From: Chryseobacterium lacus
GTDB lineage: Bacteria; Bacteroidota; Bacteroidia; Flavobacteriales; Weeksellaceae
Length of the DNA stretch: 64,000 bases
Assembly (NCBI RefSeq): GCF_003336205.1
Contig: NZ_QPIE01000003.1
Coordinates: 186,001 to 250,000 of the forward strand
Direction of reading: 5' to 3'
Shown: piece by piece, positions 27,821 through 36,741 of the stretch
How positions within the stretch are numbered: position 1 is the stretch's first letter
How the letters are laid out: the number at the start of each line of letters is the position of its first letter
Translations under genes and position numbers: made by a program
Notes under the pieces: model-generated
Seen by the model: only the letters and a program-made list of their open reading frames with translations
The model's database searches: none
What the model was told of the DNA's origin: nothing

Positions 27821-28328
27821 AAGAATATATGGAATTTATGCGGATGATGATGATTTGATGCATGCCGTAAAAATGTGTAATGAGAACGGAATTAAAATTC
27901 ACGAAGTATATACACCATTCCCGGTTCATGGTCTTGATAAAGCTTTAGGCCTGAGAAAAACAAGACTTTCCGATGCAGCTTTTATCTATGCTGTTTACGG
28001 AGTCCTGGTAGGAAGTTTACTCACGTGGTACACTATGAACCATGACTGGCCAATGAACATCGGAGGAAAACCTGCATTTACATGGGCAGAAAATATGCCG
28101 GCGTTCGTAGTACCAATGTTTGAATTAATGGTATTTTGTGCAGCTCACATGATGTCGCTTACATTTTTAGTAAGAAATAAAATGTATCCTATGGCTCCGC
28201 CGCAGAATCCCGATCCAAGAACGACGGATGATAAGTTTCTGATGGAGTTCGTTTCGGAAGATGTGGAGGCCATCAAGCAGGTTTTGATAGATACAGGAGT
28301 TGAAGAAATAACTGTAAAAGAGGCGTAA
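27807..28328 (+). CDS. actD: Alternative complex III subunit ActD (DUF3341)
   Basis: ActD is a small membrane subunit with two helices that stabilises the complex. The 173-residue product begins MSTTKRIYGIYADDDDLMHA, a DUF3341 N-terminus. It has membrane segments near residues 58-75 and 98-122. The ATG at 27807 is chosen; the frame is open further upstream inside actC (ATG at 27780), but that part belongs to actC's coding sequence. The stop is followed one base later by actE. Confidence 0.92.
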   Translation: MSTTKRIYGIYADDDDLMHAVKMCNENGIKIHEVYTPFPVHGLDKALGLRKTRLSDAAFIYAVYGVLVGSLLTWYTMNHDWPMNIGGKPAFTWAENMPAFVVPMFELMVFCAAHMMSLTFLVRNKMYPMAPPQNPDPRTTDDKFLMEFVSEDVEAIKQVLIDTGVEEITVKEA

Positions 28329-28329
28329 C

Positions 28330-29037
28330 ATGAAAAGAAATATTTTAAAAATAACAGCAATCTTTGGTTTGGCTACCGTTGTATTAAATTCTTGCGGACC
28401 TAAGGATAATCCGCCGTTAGTTTATTTTCCGGATATGTATTTTCCGGTAGCTTATGATCCGCTGCAAAAAGCTGAAGATGCTTATTCGAAGCACGAAAAT
28501 GAAATTCCGGCATTCGTTAAAAATAATGGAGCAACTGGATTAATTCCTGTAGACGGAACCGTAGCACATAACCTGGACGGAATCGTAGAAGCCAATATGG
28601 CAGGCAGAATGACCATGGAAGAATATAACAGCGGTTATGATGCTTCTAAAGGAATTACTTCTGCGCCGCTAACTGCCGCGAATCTCACTAAAGACGTAGA
28701 AAAAGGGAAAATCTTGTATGATAGAACCTGCGCCAACTGTCACGGAACTGGCGGAGATGGGCAAGGATCTATCGTAGTAAGCGGTGCTTATCTTGGCGTT
28801 CCGAAGTTTGCAGACAGAGAAATAACCGTTGGATCTGTACATTATGTGCTCACTCACGGTAGAAATGCGATGGGATCTTACGCAGGGCAACTGACTCCCG
28901 GAGACCGCTGGAGAGTAGCAATGTATGTGATGAATGCTTTCAAAGGTGGTGTTTCTGCTGGAGGAGGATCCTCATCATCTGTTCCCGCTGCACCTGCAGG
29001 TAATGTCGCACCCACAGATTCTACAGCAACCAATTAA
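28330..29037 (+). CDS. actE: Alternative complex III subunit ActE (monoheme cytochrome c lipoprotein)
   Basis: ActE is a monoheme cytochrome c lipoprotein of the complex. The 235-residue product has a lipoprotein signal ending VVLNSC (Cys21). The segment YFPDMYFPVAYDP is the conserved early part of the family. A cytochrome c domain has CANCHGTGGDGQGS and a later Met (NAMGSY) likely to be the distal ligand. The C-terminal tail is low-complexity Ser/Ala/Gly. It is coupled to actD by a one-base gap. Confidence 0.93.
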   Translation: MKRNILKITAIFGLATVVLNSCGPKDNPPLVYFPDMYFPVAYDPLQKAEDAYSKHENEIPAFVKNNGATGLIPVDGTVAHNLDGIVEANMAGRMTMEEYNSGYDASKGITSAPLTAANLTKDVEKGKILYDRTCANCHGTGGDGQGSIVVSGAYLGVPKFADREITVGSVHYVLTHGRNAMGSYAGQLTPGDRWRVAMYVMNAFKGGVSAGGGSSSSVPAAPAGNVAPTDSTATN

Positions 29038-29052
29038 TAAAAAGAATTTAAA

Positions 29053-30384
29053 ATGTATAGTTTTTCACCTAAATTAAGATTAGTTTCTATAATTCTACTT
29101 GTTGCAGGGCTTGTTCTTTTTGGTGTGGGATATTTCATGAACCATGCGATTGACGACACTAAGATTGAACACATGATGGAAGCGGTGAATGCTTCAGGAC
29201 ATAACAATCCTACCCATTCCAGCCAGTTAGTTGGCCCACAGGATCACGAAGCTCATCTGAAACATGCTAAACATCAGGTTCATAATCAACCGTTAGCTTC
29301 ACTTCATTTTGTATCTGTATTCTTCTTTGGAGTAGCCTGTGCAGTGATGTTTTTTTACAGCATCCAACATGCAGCGCACGCCGGCTGGCCGGTAATTATC
29401 TCCAGAGTAATGGAAGCTATCGGAGGTTTCATTCCATGGGGTGGTGCCGTAGTTCTTATTATCATGGTGCTGAATGTGACGCATAACGGACACTTGTTCC
29501 ACTGGATGGATCCAAACGTCATTAACCCTGATCATGAGGATTTTGATGTCATTCTTTATGAAAAAAGTAAATTTCTGAATATTCCTTTCTATGTTTTCAG
29601 AAACATCCTTTACGTAGTGGGAGCTTCCTTCTTCGCATGGAAACTAAGAGCACAAAGTAAGAAAGTGGATGTTACAAAATCTCCAAGAGAATATCAGTAC
29701 CTGTACAGATGGTCTATCGGATATATCGCATTTTTCTCTCTTGCTTCTGCATCTTGGGCTTGGGATTGGTTAATGTCTATTGACTCTCACTGGTATTCTA
29801 CTATGTACATTTGGTATTCTATGGTGAGCTGCCTGGCCAGTGCAATTGCCGTGGTTATTATCCTGAGCGTGTATCTGAAGAAAAACGGATTCCTTCCTCA
29901 GTTCAATGACAATCATCTGCACGATCTTGCAAAATACCTTTTCGCTTCCAGTATGCTCTGGACTTATACTTGGTTTGCTCAATTTATGTTGTATTGGTAT
30001 GCCAACGTACCGGAAGAAGCCAATTATTTCTTCGGAAGGTTTGAACATTATGAGGAGTCATTTCTGCCAATGTTAATACCGAACTTCCTAATTCCTTTAT
30101 TGGTAATGGTAAGCTCCAGCATCAAAAGAAATTATAAAGTAGTAACCGCGATGGCTTTCGTAGTGATTTTCGGACACCTTTGGGATTATTTCAATATGGT
30201 GATGCCCGGAACCGTAGGTCCTTATTGGAGAACTCCGGAAGTGTTATTGTTGACATTAGGATCTATCCTTTTCATTTCAGGATTGTTCATGCTTACAACG
30301 CTTATGACACTCGCTAAACTGAAGTTAATTCCTGAAGGAAATCCTTTCCTAAAAGAATCCAAGATATTTGAATATCCTTTCTAG
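29053..30384 (+). CDS. actF: Alternative complex III subunit ActF (NrfD-like membrane subunit)
   Basis: ActF is the second large membrane subunit, homologous to ActC. The 443-residue product starts MYSFSPKLRLVSIILLVAG and has about ten membrane helices. A His-rich loop near residues 50-80 (HNNPTH, HEAHLKHAKHQVHNQ) is typical of Bacteroidota ActF. Conserved parts include SASWAWDWLMSIDSHWYSTM and GPYWRTPEVLL. It is the last gene of the operon, followed by a terminator; no cytochrome oxidase genes follow. Confidence 0.94.
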   Translation: MYSFSPKLRLVSIILLVAGLVLFGVGYFMNHAIDDTKIEHMMEAVNASGHNNPTHSSQLVGPQDHEAHLKHAKHQVHNQPLASLHFVSVFFFGVACAVMFFYSIQHAAHAGWPVIISRVMEAIGGFIPWGGAVVLIIMVLNVTHNGHLFHWMDPNVINPDHEDFDVILYEKSKFLNIPFYVFRNILYVVGASFFAWKLRAQSKKVDVTKSPREYQYLYRWSIGYIAFFSLASASWAWDWLMSIDSHWYSTMYIWYSMVSCLASAIAVVIILSVYLKKNGFLPQFNDNHLHDLAKYLFASSMLWTYTWFAQFMLYWYANVPEEANYFFGRFEHYEESFLPMLIPNFLIPLLVMVSSSIKRNYKVVTAMAFVVIFGHLWDYFNMVMPGTVGPYWRTPEVLLLTLGSILFISGLFMLTTLMTLAKLKLIPEGNPFLKESKIFEYPF

Positions 30385-30412
30385 TATCTGTAACAATACA
30401 TACTATTAAAAG

Positions 30413-30441
30413 ACTGATTAGCAACCCTAATCAGTTTTTTT
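30413..30441 (+). terminator. Rho-independent terminator of the act operon
   Basis: The perfect arms ACTGATTAG and CTAATCAGT (30413-30421 and 30427-30435) with a five-base loop are followed by six T. It lies 29 bases after the actF stop. Confidence 0.9.
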
Positions 30442-30561
30442 ATGAAAAGCAGTTTATTCATTTTCGTTTTTCTGTTTTGTGCCAAGGTCTTTGATTCCAT
30501 GCCCAAACTTCCTGACGGATTACATGGAATTTTGATCCGCTCTTACTCTCGCATATTTTTT

Positions 30562-30569
30562 TAAATTTG
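30562..30569 (+). promoter_or_regulatory. Putative -7 box (TAAATTTG) of the lipoprotein-apt unit
   Basis: TAAATTTG lies 15 bases before the ATG at 30585, implying a short leader. Confidence 0.5.
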
Positions 30570-30584
30570 TACAAATCATTTCAT

Positions 30585-31724
30585 ATGAGAAAATATGTTT
30601 TACTCTTTGCTTTGTCATTGTTTGTTTTCACTGGCTGCAAGAAAGATGCTGTAGATGGCACCAGCATGCAGGCTTTCCAGTCCAGTATCAATGACATGGC
30701 ATCCAGTCTCAGCACTTTGCAGCAGATTAAGTTCAATGAAGCTTTATATATACTCAAAACATTTGGTGTAGATGCTGAAGGCGATATTCAGGAACTGAAT
30801 GCACTTGCAAAACTTTTGGAGGGAAAAAAAGTACCCGAAATTTTTGCGATGGCAGATGCCGTAGCCGCTGAAAACGGAATAGACTGGACCAGTACCGGGC
30901 CGCCATCCTTAGGCGAAATGAATATTTTCGGAAATGTTGCGGCAATGGAATCTGATCCCAATGATATAGTTGCTGAAGGATTAAGCATCACCACGAGACC
31001 CGTTGATGTGGATACAATTCTCGGTCCCAAAGCACTTCAAGTCATTCCCAGACTCGTAGATAATGCGGGGAAAAATATTGATTTTTCCGGCGCGGCACTG
31101 GAAACCATAATGGAAGTGTACAGCAGCGGAAACCTCGTTTCCAGCTCAAAAAACCTCATGCAAAATAATAATTTTACAGGATTTACTATTCGTTTTCCGA
31201 ATTTGCCCTCGGATAAAATCAATGATGGAAGAATAGATATTACCGTCACAGTGAAAACGACCAGAAAAACGTATAAAATGACGAAGGTTGGTGTGCCTGT
31301 TAATCAAAAAGCGATGACGCAGCCTTCTCAGCCGGTTATTGTTCAAGACAGTCTTTCTCCTCCTCCGTCAGAAAATATGGATCCTTTAACTAATGGCACT
31401 TTACCAGCTACAGATCCTAAGAATACCGTGCAGAAATTTTTGAACAACCTGAGTTCACAAAATCTCAGGGCTGCTTTTGACGTGTCTGATAATCCCAATT
31501 GGGGCTCTTATGAAAAGTTTTCAAATCCTACTTCCGGTTTTGGCAGTGTGAAAAGTCTTTCAGTTAAAAATATTACGTCTGCTTCTACAACCGATACCAA
31601 TGCGAGTGTAAATGCAACGTATGATGTAACCGACAAAAGCGGAAATACTTCGGCAGTGAACGTAACATTTGGTTTGAAAAACGTGAACGGAGAATGGAAA
31701 ATATCCAATTATAAAATCAATTAA
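30585..31724 (+). CDS. Lipoprotein of unknown function
   Basis: The 379-residue product has a clear lipoprotein signal (MRKYVLLFALSLFVFTGC, Cys18) followed by KKDA. An N-terminal alpha-helical part (residues about 25-95) is followed by a beta-rich middle domain with TVTVKTTRKTYKM. After a Pro/Ser linker, the last 100 residues (VQKFLNNLSSQNLRAAFDVS ... GEWKISNYKIN) look like an NTF2-like fold. No enzyme motif is visible. It ends one base before apt, so the two are co-transcribed. The frame reaches back to a TTG at 30567, but the ATG fits the signal peptide. Confidence 0.75.
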   Translation: MRKYVLLFALSLFVFTGCKKDAVDGTSMQAFQSSINDMASSLSTLQQIKFNEALYILKTFGVDAEGDIQELNALAKLLEGKKVPEIFAMADAVAAENGIDWTSTGPPSLGEMNIFGNVAAMESDPNDIVAEGLSITTRPVDVDTILGPKALQVIPRLVDNAGKNIDFSGAALETIMEVYSSGNLVSSSKNLMQNNNFTGFTIRFPNLPSDKINDGRIDITVTVKTTRKTYKMTKVGVPVNQKAMTQPSQPVIVQDSLSPPPSENMDPLTNGTLPATDPKNTVQKFLNNLSSQNLRAAFDVSDNPNWGSYEKFSNPTSGFGSVKSLSVKNITSASTTDTNASVNATYDVTDKSGNTSAVNVTFGLKNVNGEWKISNYKIN

Positions 31725-31725
31725 T

Positions 31726-32262
31726 ATGGCATCGGAAAGTTTAATTCAGAAACTCAACGAAACGATTGAAAACATCCCGGATTTCCCGATTCCCGGAATA
31801 CTGTTCAGAGATATCACGCCCATATTTTTAAATTCTAAACTGTATGAAGAAGTTATCGAGGATCTTGCCCATTTCAGTCGCGGAAAAGTAGATGCCGTTT
31901 GCGGAATTGAAAGTCGCGGTTTCCTTTTTGGTATCGCTATCGCTGTTGCGCTGGACGTACCTTTCGTTCTCATCAGAAAGAAAGGAAAACTGCCACCTCC
32001 GTTTATTTCTGAAAAATATGAGCTGGAATACGGAACGTCCGAAGTAGAAATGCGGGAAGGACACCTGAAACCCGGGCAAAGAGTGCTGATTCATGACGAT
32101 CTTTTGGCCACAGGAGGAACCACAGAAGCAGCAGCGAGACTGGTAGAAAAACAAGGCGCAAAAGCGACACAGTTCAGCTTCTTAATTGGGCTGAATGGTC
32201 TGAAAGGTGAACAAAAATTAGAACAATTCAACGCAGAAATCTATAAAATATTGACATTCTGA
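31726..32262 (+). CDS. apt: Adenine phosphoribosyltransferase
   Basis: Apt salvages adenine to AMP using PRPP. The 178-residue product has normal length. It shows the N-terminal FPIPGILFRDITPIF motif, VCGIESRGFLFG, the flexible-loop segment RKKGKLPPP, and the PRPP loop VLIHDDLLATGGTTEAAARL. It starts one base after the preceding lipoprotein gene, an unusual partner for a purine-salvage enzyme. Confidence 0.97.
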   Translation: MASESLIQKLNETIENIPDFPIPGILFRDITPIFLNSKLYEEVIEDLAHFSRGKVDAVCGIESRGFLFGIAIAVALDVPFVLIRKKGKLPPPFISEKYELEYGTSEVEMREGHLKPGQRVLIHDDLLATGGTTEAAARLVEKQGAKATQFSFLIGLNGLKGEQKLEQFNAEIYKILTF

Positions 32263-32316
32263 GATTAACAGATTGATGGAAAGTAAGCAACAGTTTTTAT
32301 AATCAGCTTAAAAGTT

Positions 32317-32346
32317 TTGTAAATCGTTCAGAAACAATTAAATTTG
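32317..32346 (+). promoter_or_regulatory. Promoter of the TPR-like gene (TTG-N19-TAAATTTG)
   Basis: A -33 TTG at 32317-32319 and TAAATTTG at 32339-32346 are separated by 19 bases, the expected Bacteroidota spacing. The gene starts at 32367. Confidence 0.7.
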
Positions 32347-32366
32347 CACTTCAATTTTCATAAAAT

Positions 32367-33062
32367 ATGGCAAAAAAGAATCACGAGCAGGAAGGTAAAG
32401 AAACAGTAGAATTCTTTAAAGATCTGGATAAAGAAGCTTTACAGACAGAGCGTTTTCTGGAAAGGAATGCAAAGTTATTAGGAATTATTTTTGGCGCTCT
32501 CGTGGTGGGCGTTCTAGGGTTTTTCCTGTATCAGCAGTTTGTTGTTGCTCCAAAAAATGAAGAAGCCACAAAAAGCTATCTAATTGCTCAGAAAAACCTC
32601 GCTGAGGGTAAAGATGCTGAAGCATTAGGAGGTAAGTCTGCTGCAAACCCCGGATTTTTAGGTACTTATGAGAATTATCCCGGAACGGATGTAGGAAAGC
32701 TTTCGGCTTATAATGCCGGACTTTTGAAGTTTAAAGAAGGAAAATATCAGGAAGCTTATGATCTTTTGGATAAATTCTCTTCTGATAATAAAGTGTTGAT
32801 GGCTCTGAAATACGGAGCGATGGCAGATGCTCAATCGAATCTCAACAAAAATGATGAAACCCTTTCTTTGCTGGAAAAAGCGATTTCGGCTTCTGATGAT
32901 CCTTATACCAATTATTATTTCACCAGAAAAGCAGGATTGGTAGCATTAGGGGTTAACAAAAAAGACGTTGCCAAAAAGCACTTCACGACAATCGATCAGA
33001 AATTCAAGGATTACGATAACGGAATGTCGGATGCTTATATAGAAATGGTAAAGTACTTCTAA
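32367..33062 (+). CDS. Membrane-anchored TPR-like protein (YfgM-type layout)
   Basis: The 231-residue product has a charged N-terminus, one membrane helix (about residues 38-57, LGIIFGALVVGVLGFFLYQQ) and a helical C-terminal region. The repeats resemble TPRs: AYNAGLLKFKEGKYQEAYDLL, AMADAQSNLNKNDETLSLLEK and AGLVALGVNKKDVAKKHF. The layout matches YfgM-like chaperone-associated proteins, but Bacteroidota members are uncharacterised. It has its own good promoter and lies 15 bases before ribH. Confidence 0.82.
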   Translation: MAKKNHEQEGKETVEFFKDLDKEALQTERFLERNAKLLGIIFGALVVGVLGFFLYQQFVVAPKNEEATKSYLIAQKNLAEGKDAEALGGKSAANPGFLGTYENYPGTDVGKLSAYNAGLLKFKEGKYQEAYDLLDKFSSDNKVLMALKYGAMADAQSNLNKNDETLSLLEKAISASDDPYTNYYFTRKAGLVALGVNKKDVAKKHFTTIDQKFKDYDNGMSDAYIEMVKYF

Positions 33063-33077
33063 TCAAATTTAAAATTT

Positions 33078-33587
33078 ATGGCCACAGTAAATCTTTCGGA
33101 TTACAAGCCACTTCATATTGCGAATGCCGGTGATTTCAACATCGGCATCGTGTTTTCTGAATGGAACAGTTTTGTAACCCATAATCTTCGCGATGCTGCC
33201 ATAGAAATTCTGGAAAAGGAAGGCGTGAAAAAAGAAAACATCACCACTTTTCAGGTTCCCGGCGCATTCGAACTCATTTATGCAGGAATGCAATTGTGCA
33301 AAGAAAGGAAATATGACGCGGTGATTACCATAGGTTGCGTGATTCGAGGCGAAACTCCACATTTTGAGTACGTTTGCAGTGCTGTCGCACAGGGAATTAA
33401 AGATTGTAATATTTTAACGGATGTTCCTGTTATTTTCTGTGTCCTCACGGATGATACCCAAGAGCAGTCCATCGCCCGAAGCGGAGGAAATCTCGGCAAT
33501 AAAGGGGTGGAAGCTGCGGTTACCGCTTTGCAAATGATTGATTTTAAAAAGAACCTTTCCGGAACTGTTTCCGATATCGGGTTTTAA
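33078..33587 (+). CDS. ribH: 6,7-dimethyl-8-ribityllumazine synthase
   Basis: RibH performs the penultimate step of riboflavin synthesis and forms capsid-like shells. The 169-residue product shows VFSEWNSFVTHNLRDAA, the VPGAFELIYAGMQL motif, VITIGCVIRGETPHFEYVC, the GVLTDDT-like CVLTDDTQEQS, and a C-terminal GNKGVEAA. Length is normal. No FMN riboswitch was recognised, and other rib genes are absent here. Confidence 0.96.
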   Translation: MATVNLSDYKPLHIANAGDFNIGIVFSEWNSFVTHNLRDAAIEILEKEGVKKENITTFQVPGAFELIYAGMQLCKERKYDAVITIGCVIRGETPHFEYVCSAVAQGIKDCNILTDVPVIFCVLTDDTQEQSIARSGGNLGNKGVEAAVTALQMIDFKKNLSGTVSDIGF

Positions 33588-33614
33588 AGCTTAAAAAAAC
33601 TAAACCTTTTTCTC

Positions 33615-35699
33615 ATGATGTACCTGAATAAAATAAAACCTTTTCTTTATGTCGGTATTTTCTATCTTCTTGCTTCATTTATTTTAAGGATTGTTCTGTT
33701 CGCACATCCTATTACTACTGCTGATTTCGGTGTAATGGAAGTGATCAGAATTCTTTTCGTCGGAATGCTGAATGATGTTTTTGTATTCACGGTAGCGAGT
33801 GCTTTTCTGGCAATTTATTTCCTTTTTTTATCCGATTCTAAATATCACAAACCTTACGGATATATTATTTTCGGGATTTTATTAGTCTTTTTACTTTACA
33901 CATTATACTATCCCAACAATATTTTCAAACAATACGGTGGATCGGTTCCTGAAATTGCCGGAATCTTTGTCGGTTTAAAAACTTTTTTATTTGGGCTGAT
34001 GCTTTTTCTCCCAAAATATCGCAAAAACATACGGAATGTTCTCTATTTTATTACCCTTTTCATTTATGTACTGGCCATTGTTTTCAATGCCGTCAGCGAA
34101 TTTTTCTTCTGGAATGAATTCGGGCTTCGTTACAATTTCATCGCGGTAGATTATCTGATTTATACCAATGAGGTGATCGGAAATATCATGGAGAGTTATC
34201 CGGTTGCACCTTTGTTCACAGGAATTTTTATAATTTCCAGTCTCGCAACTATTTTTATTTACAGAAAAACCAAAGATTCACTCCTTCAACTTCCTTCTTT
34301 TCCTAAGAAACTGGTTTTGCTGGCAAGCTATGGCGTTTTGTTTTTGGTGAGTATTTTCTTCATTTCTAAACTTTCAGAATTAAAATCTGACAATGTTTTT
34401 GCAACAGAACTTCAGGCGAACGGCTTCCCAAAATTTTATGAAGCCTTCACTCAGAAGGAACTTGATTATTTCCAGTTTTATCCAACATTGGCTCAAAATG
34501 AAGCGGAAAGCAATTTCCTGCAACAGTTTCAGCCTCCTTCTTTGAAAAGAAATATTATTTCGGAACAGCCTGAAATCACAAAAAATGTAGTGTTAATTTC
34601 TGTAGAAAGCCTTTCCGCGGATTTCATGGAAATGTATGGAAATCAGAATAAAGTGACTCCTTTTCTGGATAGTTTGTCAAAGGAATCCTTGGTGTTCACG
34701 CAGTTGTATGCCACGGGAAACCGAACAGTAAGAGGTCTGGAAGCGTTAACGATGTGCATTCCGCCAACTGCCGGCGAAAGTATTGTGAAAAGAAAAAATA
34801 ACAAGAATAAATTTACGACAGGAAGCGTTTTTAAATCCAAAGGATATGATGTGAAATATCTTTACGGAGGTTACAGCTATTTTGATAACATGAAGGATTT
34901 CTTTGGAGGAAATGGTTATACCATTATTGACCGCGATCATTTTACTCAGGAAGAAATCAGTTTTGCCAATGTGTGGGGTGTTGCGGATGAAGATATGGCT
35001 CGGAAAGCGGTTCAGGTGATGAATCAGGATGCGAAATCGGGAAAACCTTTCTTCCATCATTGGATGACGGTTTCTAACCACAGACCGTTCACCTATCCAG
35101 AAGGAAGAATTGACATTCCGGGAACTGCCAAATCCAGAGATGGCGGTGTAAAATATACCGATTATTCCATCAAAAAATTCTTTGAGCTCGCACGGAAACA
35201 GCCGTGGTTTTCCAATACCGTCTTCGTTATTGTGGCAGATCATTGCGCTTCCAGTGCTGGAAAGACTGAATTGCCGCTGGACAAATACAGAATCCCGGGA
35301 ATGATTTATGCGCCAGGATTTATCCAGCCCCAGCAGTTTAATCAATTAATGTCTCAGATAGATGTGATGCCAACACTTTTTGGAATTTTGAACTTTAGTT
35401 ATACGTCTAAATTTCTTGGCCAAGATGTTCGCAAGGAAACCTACATTCCAAGAGCGTATATTGCCACTTATCAGGATTTAGGTTTGATAAAAAATGACCG
35501 CCTTACCGTTATTTCACCTACAAAAAGAGTAAGGCAATATTCACTGAAACTTAGTGAATCAGAGGAAAACAGCATAGGAATCAATGTTTATTATAATGAA
35601 ACACTCATGGATAAACCTGATCAGAATCTGGTGAATGAAAGTGTTTCGGTATATCAATCGACATCCTATTGGTTGAAAAATAATATGCTGAACAAATAA
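33615..35699 (+). CDS. LTA synthase-like sulfatase/phosphoglycerol transferase family membrane protein
   Basis: The 694-residue product has five N-terminal membrane helices (residues about 10-250) and a large extracytoplasmic alkaline-phosphatase-fold domain. Motifs are NVVLISVESLSADFMEMYG (metal ligand), the nucleophile region TGNRTVRGLEALT (Thr371), HHWMTVSNHRPF and FVIVADHCASS. This is the architecture of LtaS, of phosphoglycerol transferases that modify periplasmic glucans, and of lipid A phosphoethanolamine transferases. A Gram-negative has no lipoteichoic acid, so the head-group acceptor is unknown. The start is ATG-ATG at 33615/33618. Confidence 0.88.
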   Translation: MMYLNKIKPFLYVGIFYLLASFILRIVLFAHPITTADFGVMEVIRILFVGMLNDVFVFTVASAFLAIYFLFLSDSKYHKPYGYIIFGILLVFLLYTLYYPNNIFKQYGGSVPEIAGIFVGLKTFLFGLMLFLPKYRKNIRNVLYFITLFIYVLAIVFNAVSEFFFWNEFGLRYNFIAVDYLIYTNEVIGNIMESYPVAPLFTGIFIISSLATIFIYRKTKDSLLQLPSFPKKLVLLASYGVLFLVSIFFISKLSELKSDNVFATELQANGFPKFYEAFTQKELDYFQFYPTLAQNEAESNFLQQFQPPSLKRNIISEQPEITKNVVLISVESLSADFMEMYGNQNKVTPFLDSLSKESLVFTQLYATGNRTVRGLEALTMCIPPTAGESIVKRKNNKNKFTTGSVFKSKGYDVKYLYGGYSYFDNMKDFFGGNGYTIIDRDHFTQEEISFANVWGVADEDMARKAVQVMNQDAKSGKPFFHHWMTVSNHRPFTYPEGRIDIPGTAKSRDGGVKYTDYSIKKFFELARKQPWFSNTVFVIVADHCASSAGKTELPLDKYRIPGMIYAPGFIQPQQFNQLMSQIDVMPTLFGILNFSYTSKFLGQDVRKETYIPRAYIATYQDLGLIKNDRLTVISPTKRVRQYSLKLSESEENSIGINVYYNETLMDKPDQNLVNESVSVYQSTSYWLKNNMLNK

Positions 35700-35831
35700 G
35701 ATTTAGAAAAAAGACGGATAACTGGTAAAATGATTTTCCACGCCATCATTAATTTCTTCGTCAAACGTTAAAATTCAAAAGGAAAAATTATATAAAGAAG
35801 CTGCCCGCAACTGTAAAATACAAATCTGTAT

Positions 35832-35839
35832 TAATTTTG
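35832..35839 (+). promoter_or_regulatory. Putative -7 box (TAATTTTG) of the zinc metallopeptidase gene
   Basis: TAATTTTG lies 38 bases before the ATG at 35878, in a 178-base gap that holds nothing else recognisable. Confidence 0.45.
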
Positions 35840-35877
35840 ATATTTGATTTATTAAGATTTAATTTAATTTTCAATTT

Positions 35878-36726
35878 ATGAAATGGACTGGAGACAGAAG
35901 CGGAAACGTCGATGATCGTCGTGGTAAAGGCGGCGGAATGCTGGTTGGCGGTGGTTTGGGAACGCTGATCATCGCTGCTATTGTTTTTTTTCTTGGAGGA
36001 GATCCTTCTGCTATTCTAGGTTCCGGAATGGGAACTTCTGCACCCACAGAACAAAGAGCACTTACTGCTGAAGAAAAAAGAATAGAAGAATTCATTTCTA
36101 TGATTACCGCCGAGAATGAACAAACCTGGGCTGCTATTTTCTCAGAAAACGGAATGGAATATAATCCCGCGAAAGTCGTACTTTTTGAAGGAACTACACA
36201 ATCCGGTTGTGGAACTGCTCAGGCTGCGATGGGTCCTTTTTATTGTCCTTCCGACCAAACGGTTTATATGGACATGAGTTTCTTTTCAGAATTGCAGAAC
36301 CGTTTTGGAGCTCAGGTAACGGAATTTTCTGTGGCTTATGTGATGGCGCACGAAATGGGACATCATGTTCAGAATCTTCTCGGTACTTTAAATAAAACCG
36401 AACAGCTACGAAGGAGCGGCAGATATTCACAATCTGATATGAATCAAATTTCTGTTGCTACCGAATTGCAGGCGGATTTTTATGCCGGACTTTGGGCAAA
36501 ATATACGGAAAACCGCGAACGTTTTCTGGAACCCGGAGATCTGGAGGCTGCCATCAACGCTGCGGAAGCTGTAGGGGATGATAATATTCAGAAGCGGTCA
36601 CAGGGATATGTAAATCAGGAAAGTTTTACACACGGTTCGTCGGCACAGCGAAGAGAGTGGTTTATGAAAGGCTACAATACCGGCGATATTACACAGGGAG
36701 ATACTTTCAGCGCACTACTGAAATAA
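35878..36726 (+). CDS. Neutral zinc metallopeptidase (YpfJ family)
   Basis: The 282-residue product matches the YpfJ (PF04228) family in layout. It has an N-terminal MKWTGDRSGNVDDRRG, a Gly-rich membrane helix (about residues 20-40), and an extracytoplasmic metallopeptidase domain. The zinc site is AHEMGHH (His158, Glu159, His162), followed by ELQADFYAGLWA, which supplies a further acidic ligand. A CGTAQAAMGPFYCPSDQ segment carries a Cys pair typical of the family. The substrate is unknown. A 2H phosphoesterase gene follows 15 bases later. Confidence 0.92.
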   Translation: MKWTGDRSGNVDDRRGKGGGMLVGGGLGTLIIAAIVFFLGGDPSAILGSGMGTSAPTEQRALTAEEKRIEEFISMITAENEQTWAAIFSENGMEYNPAKVVLFEGTTQSGCGTAQAAMGPFYCPSDQTVYMDMSFFSELQNRFGAQVTEFSVAYVMAHEMGHHVQNLLGTLNKTEQLRRSGRYSQSDMNQISVATELQADFYAGLWAKYTENRERFLEPGDLEAAINAAEAVGDDNIQKRSQGYVNQESFTHGSSAQRREWFMKGYNTGDITQGDTFSALLK

Positions 36727-36741
36727 AATTTATCCATAAAT

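Noticed and set aside
30494-30530. An eight-base inverted repeat ATTCCATG/CATGGAAT with a 21-base loop
   Set aside because: A short repeat with a long loop can occur by chance in AT-rich DNA, and it has no T run or clear operator context.
30442-30564. A 40-codon ORF directly after the act terminator, starting MKSSLFIFVFLF like a signal peptide
   Set aside because: It begins in the T run of the terminator, has no promoter box between terminator and ATG, and its second half looks random. Possible but unsupported.
30567-30584. A TTG start for the lipoprotein upstream of apt
   Set aside because: The TTG is part of the TAAATTTG box, and the signal peptide begins at the ATG at 30585.
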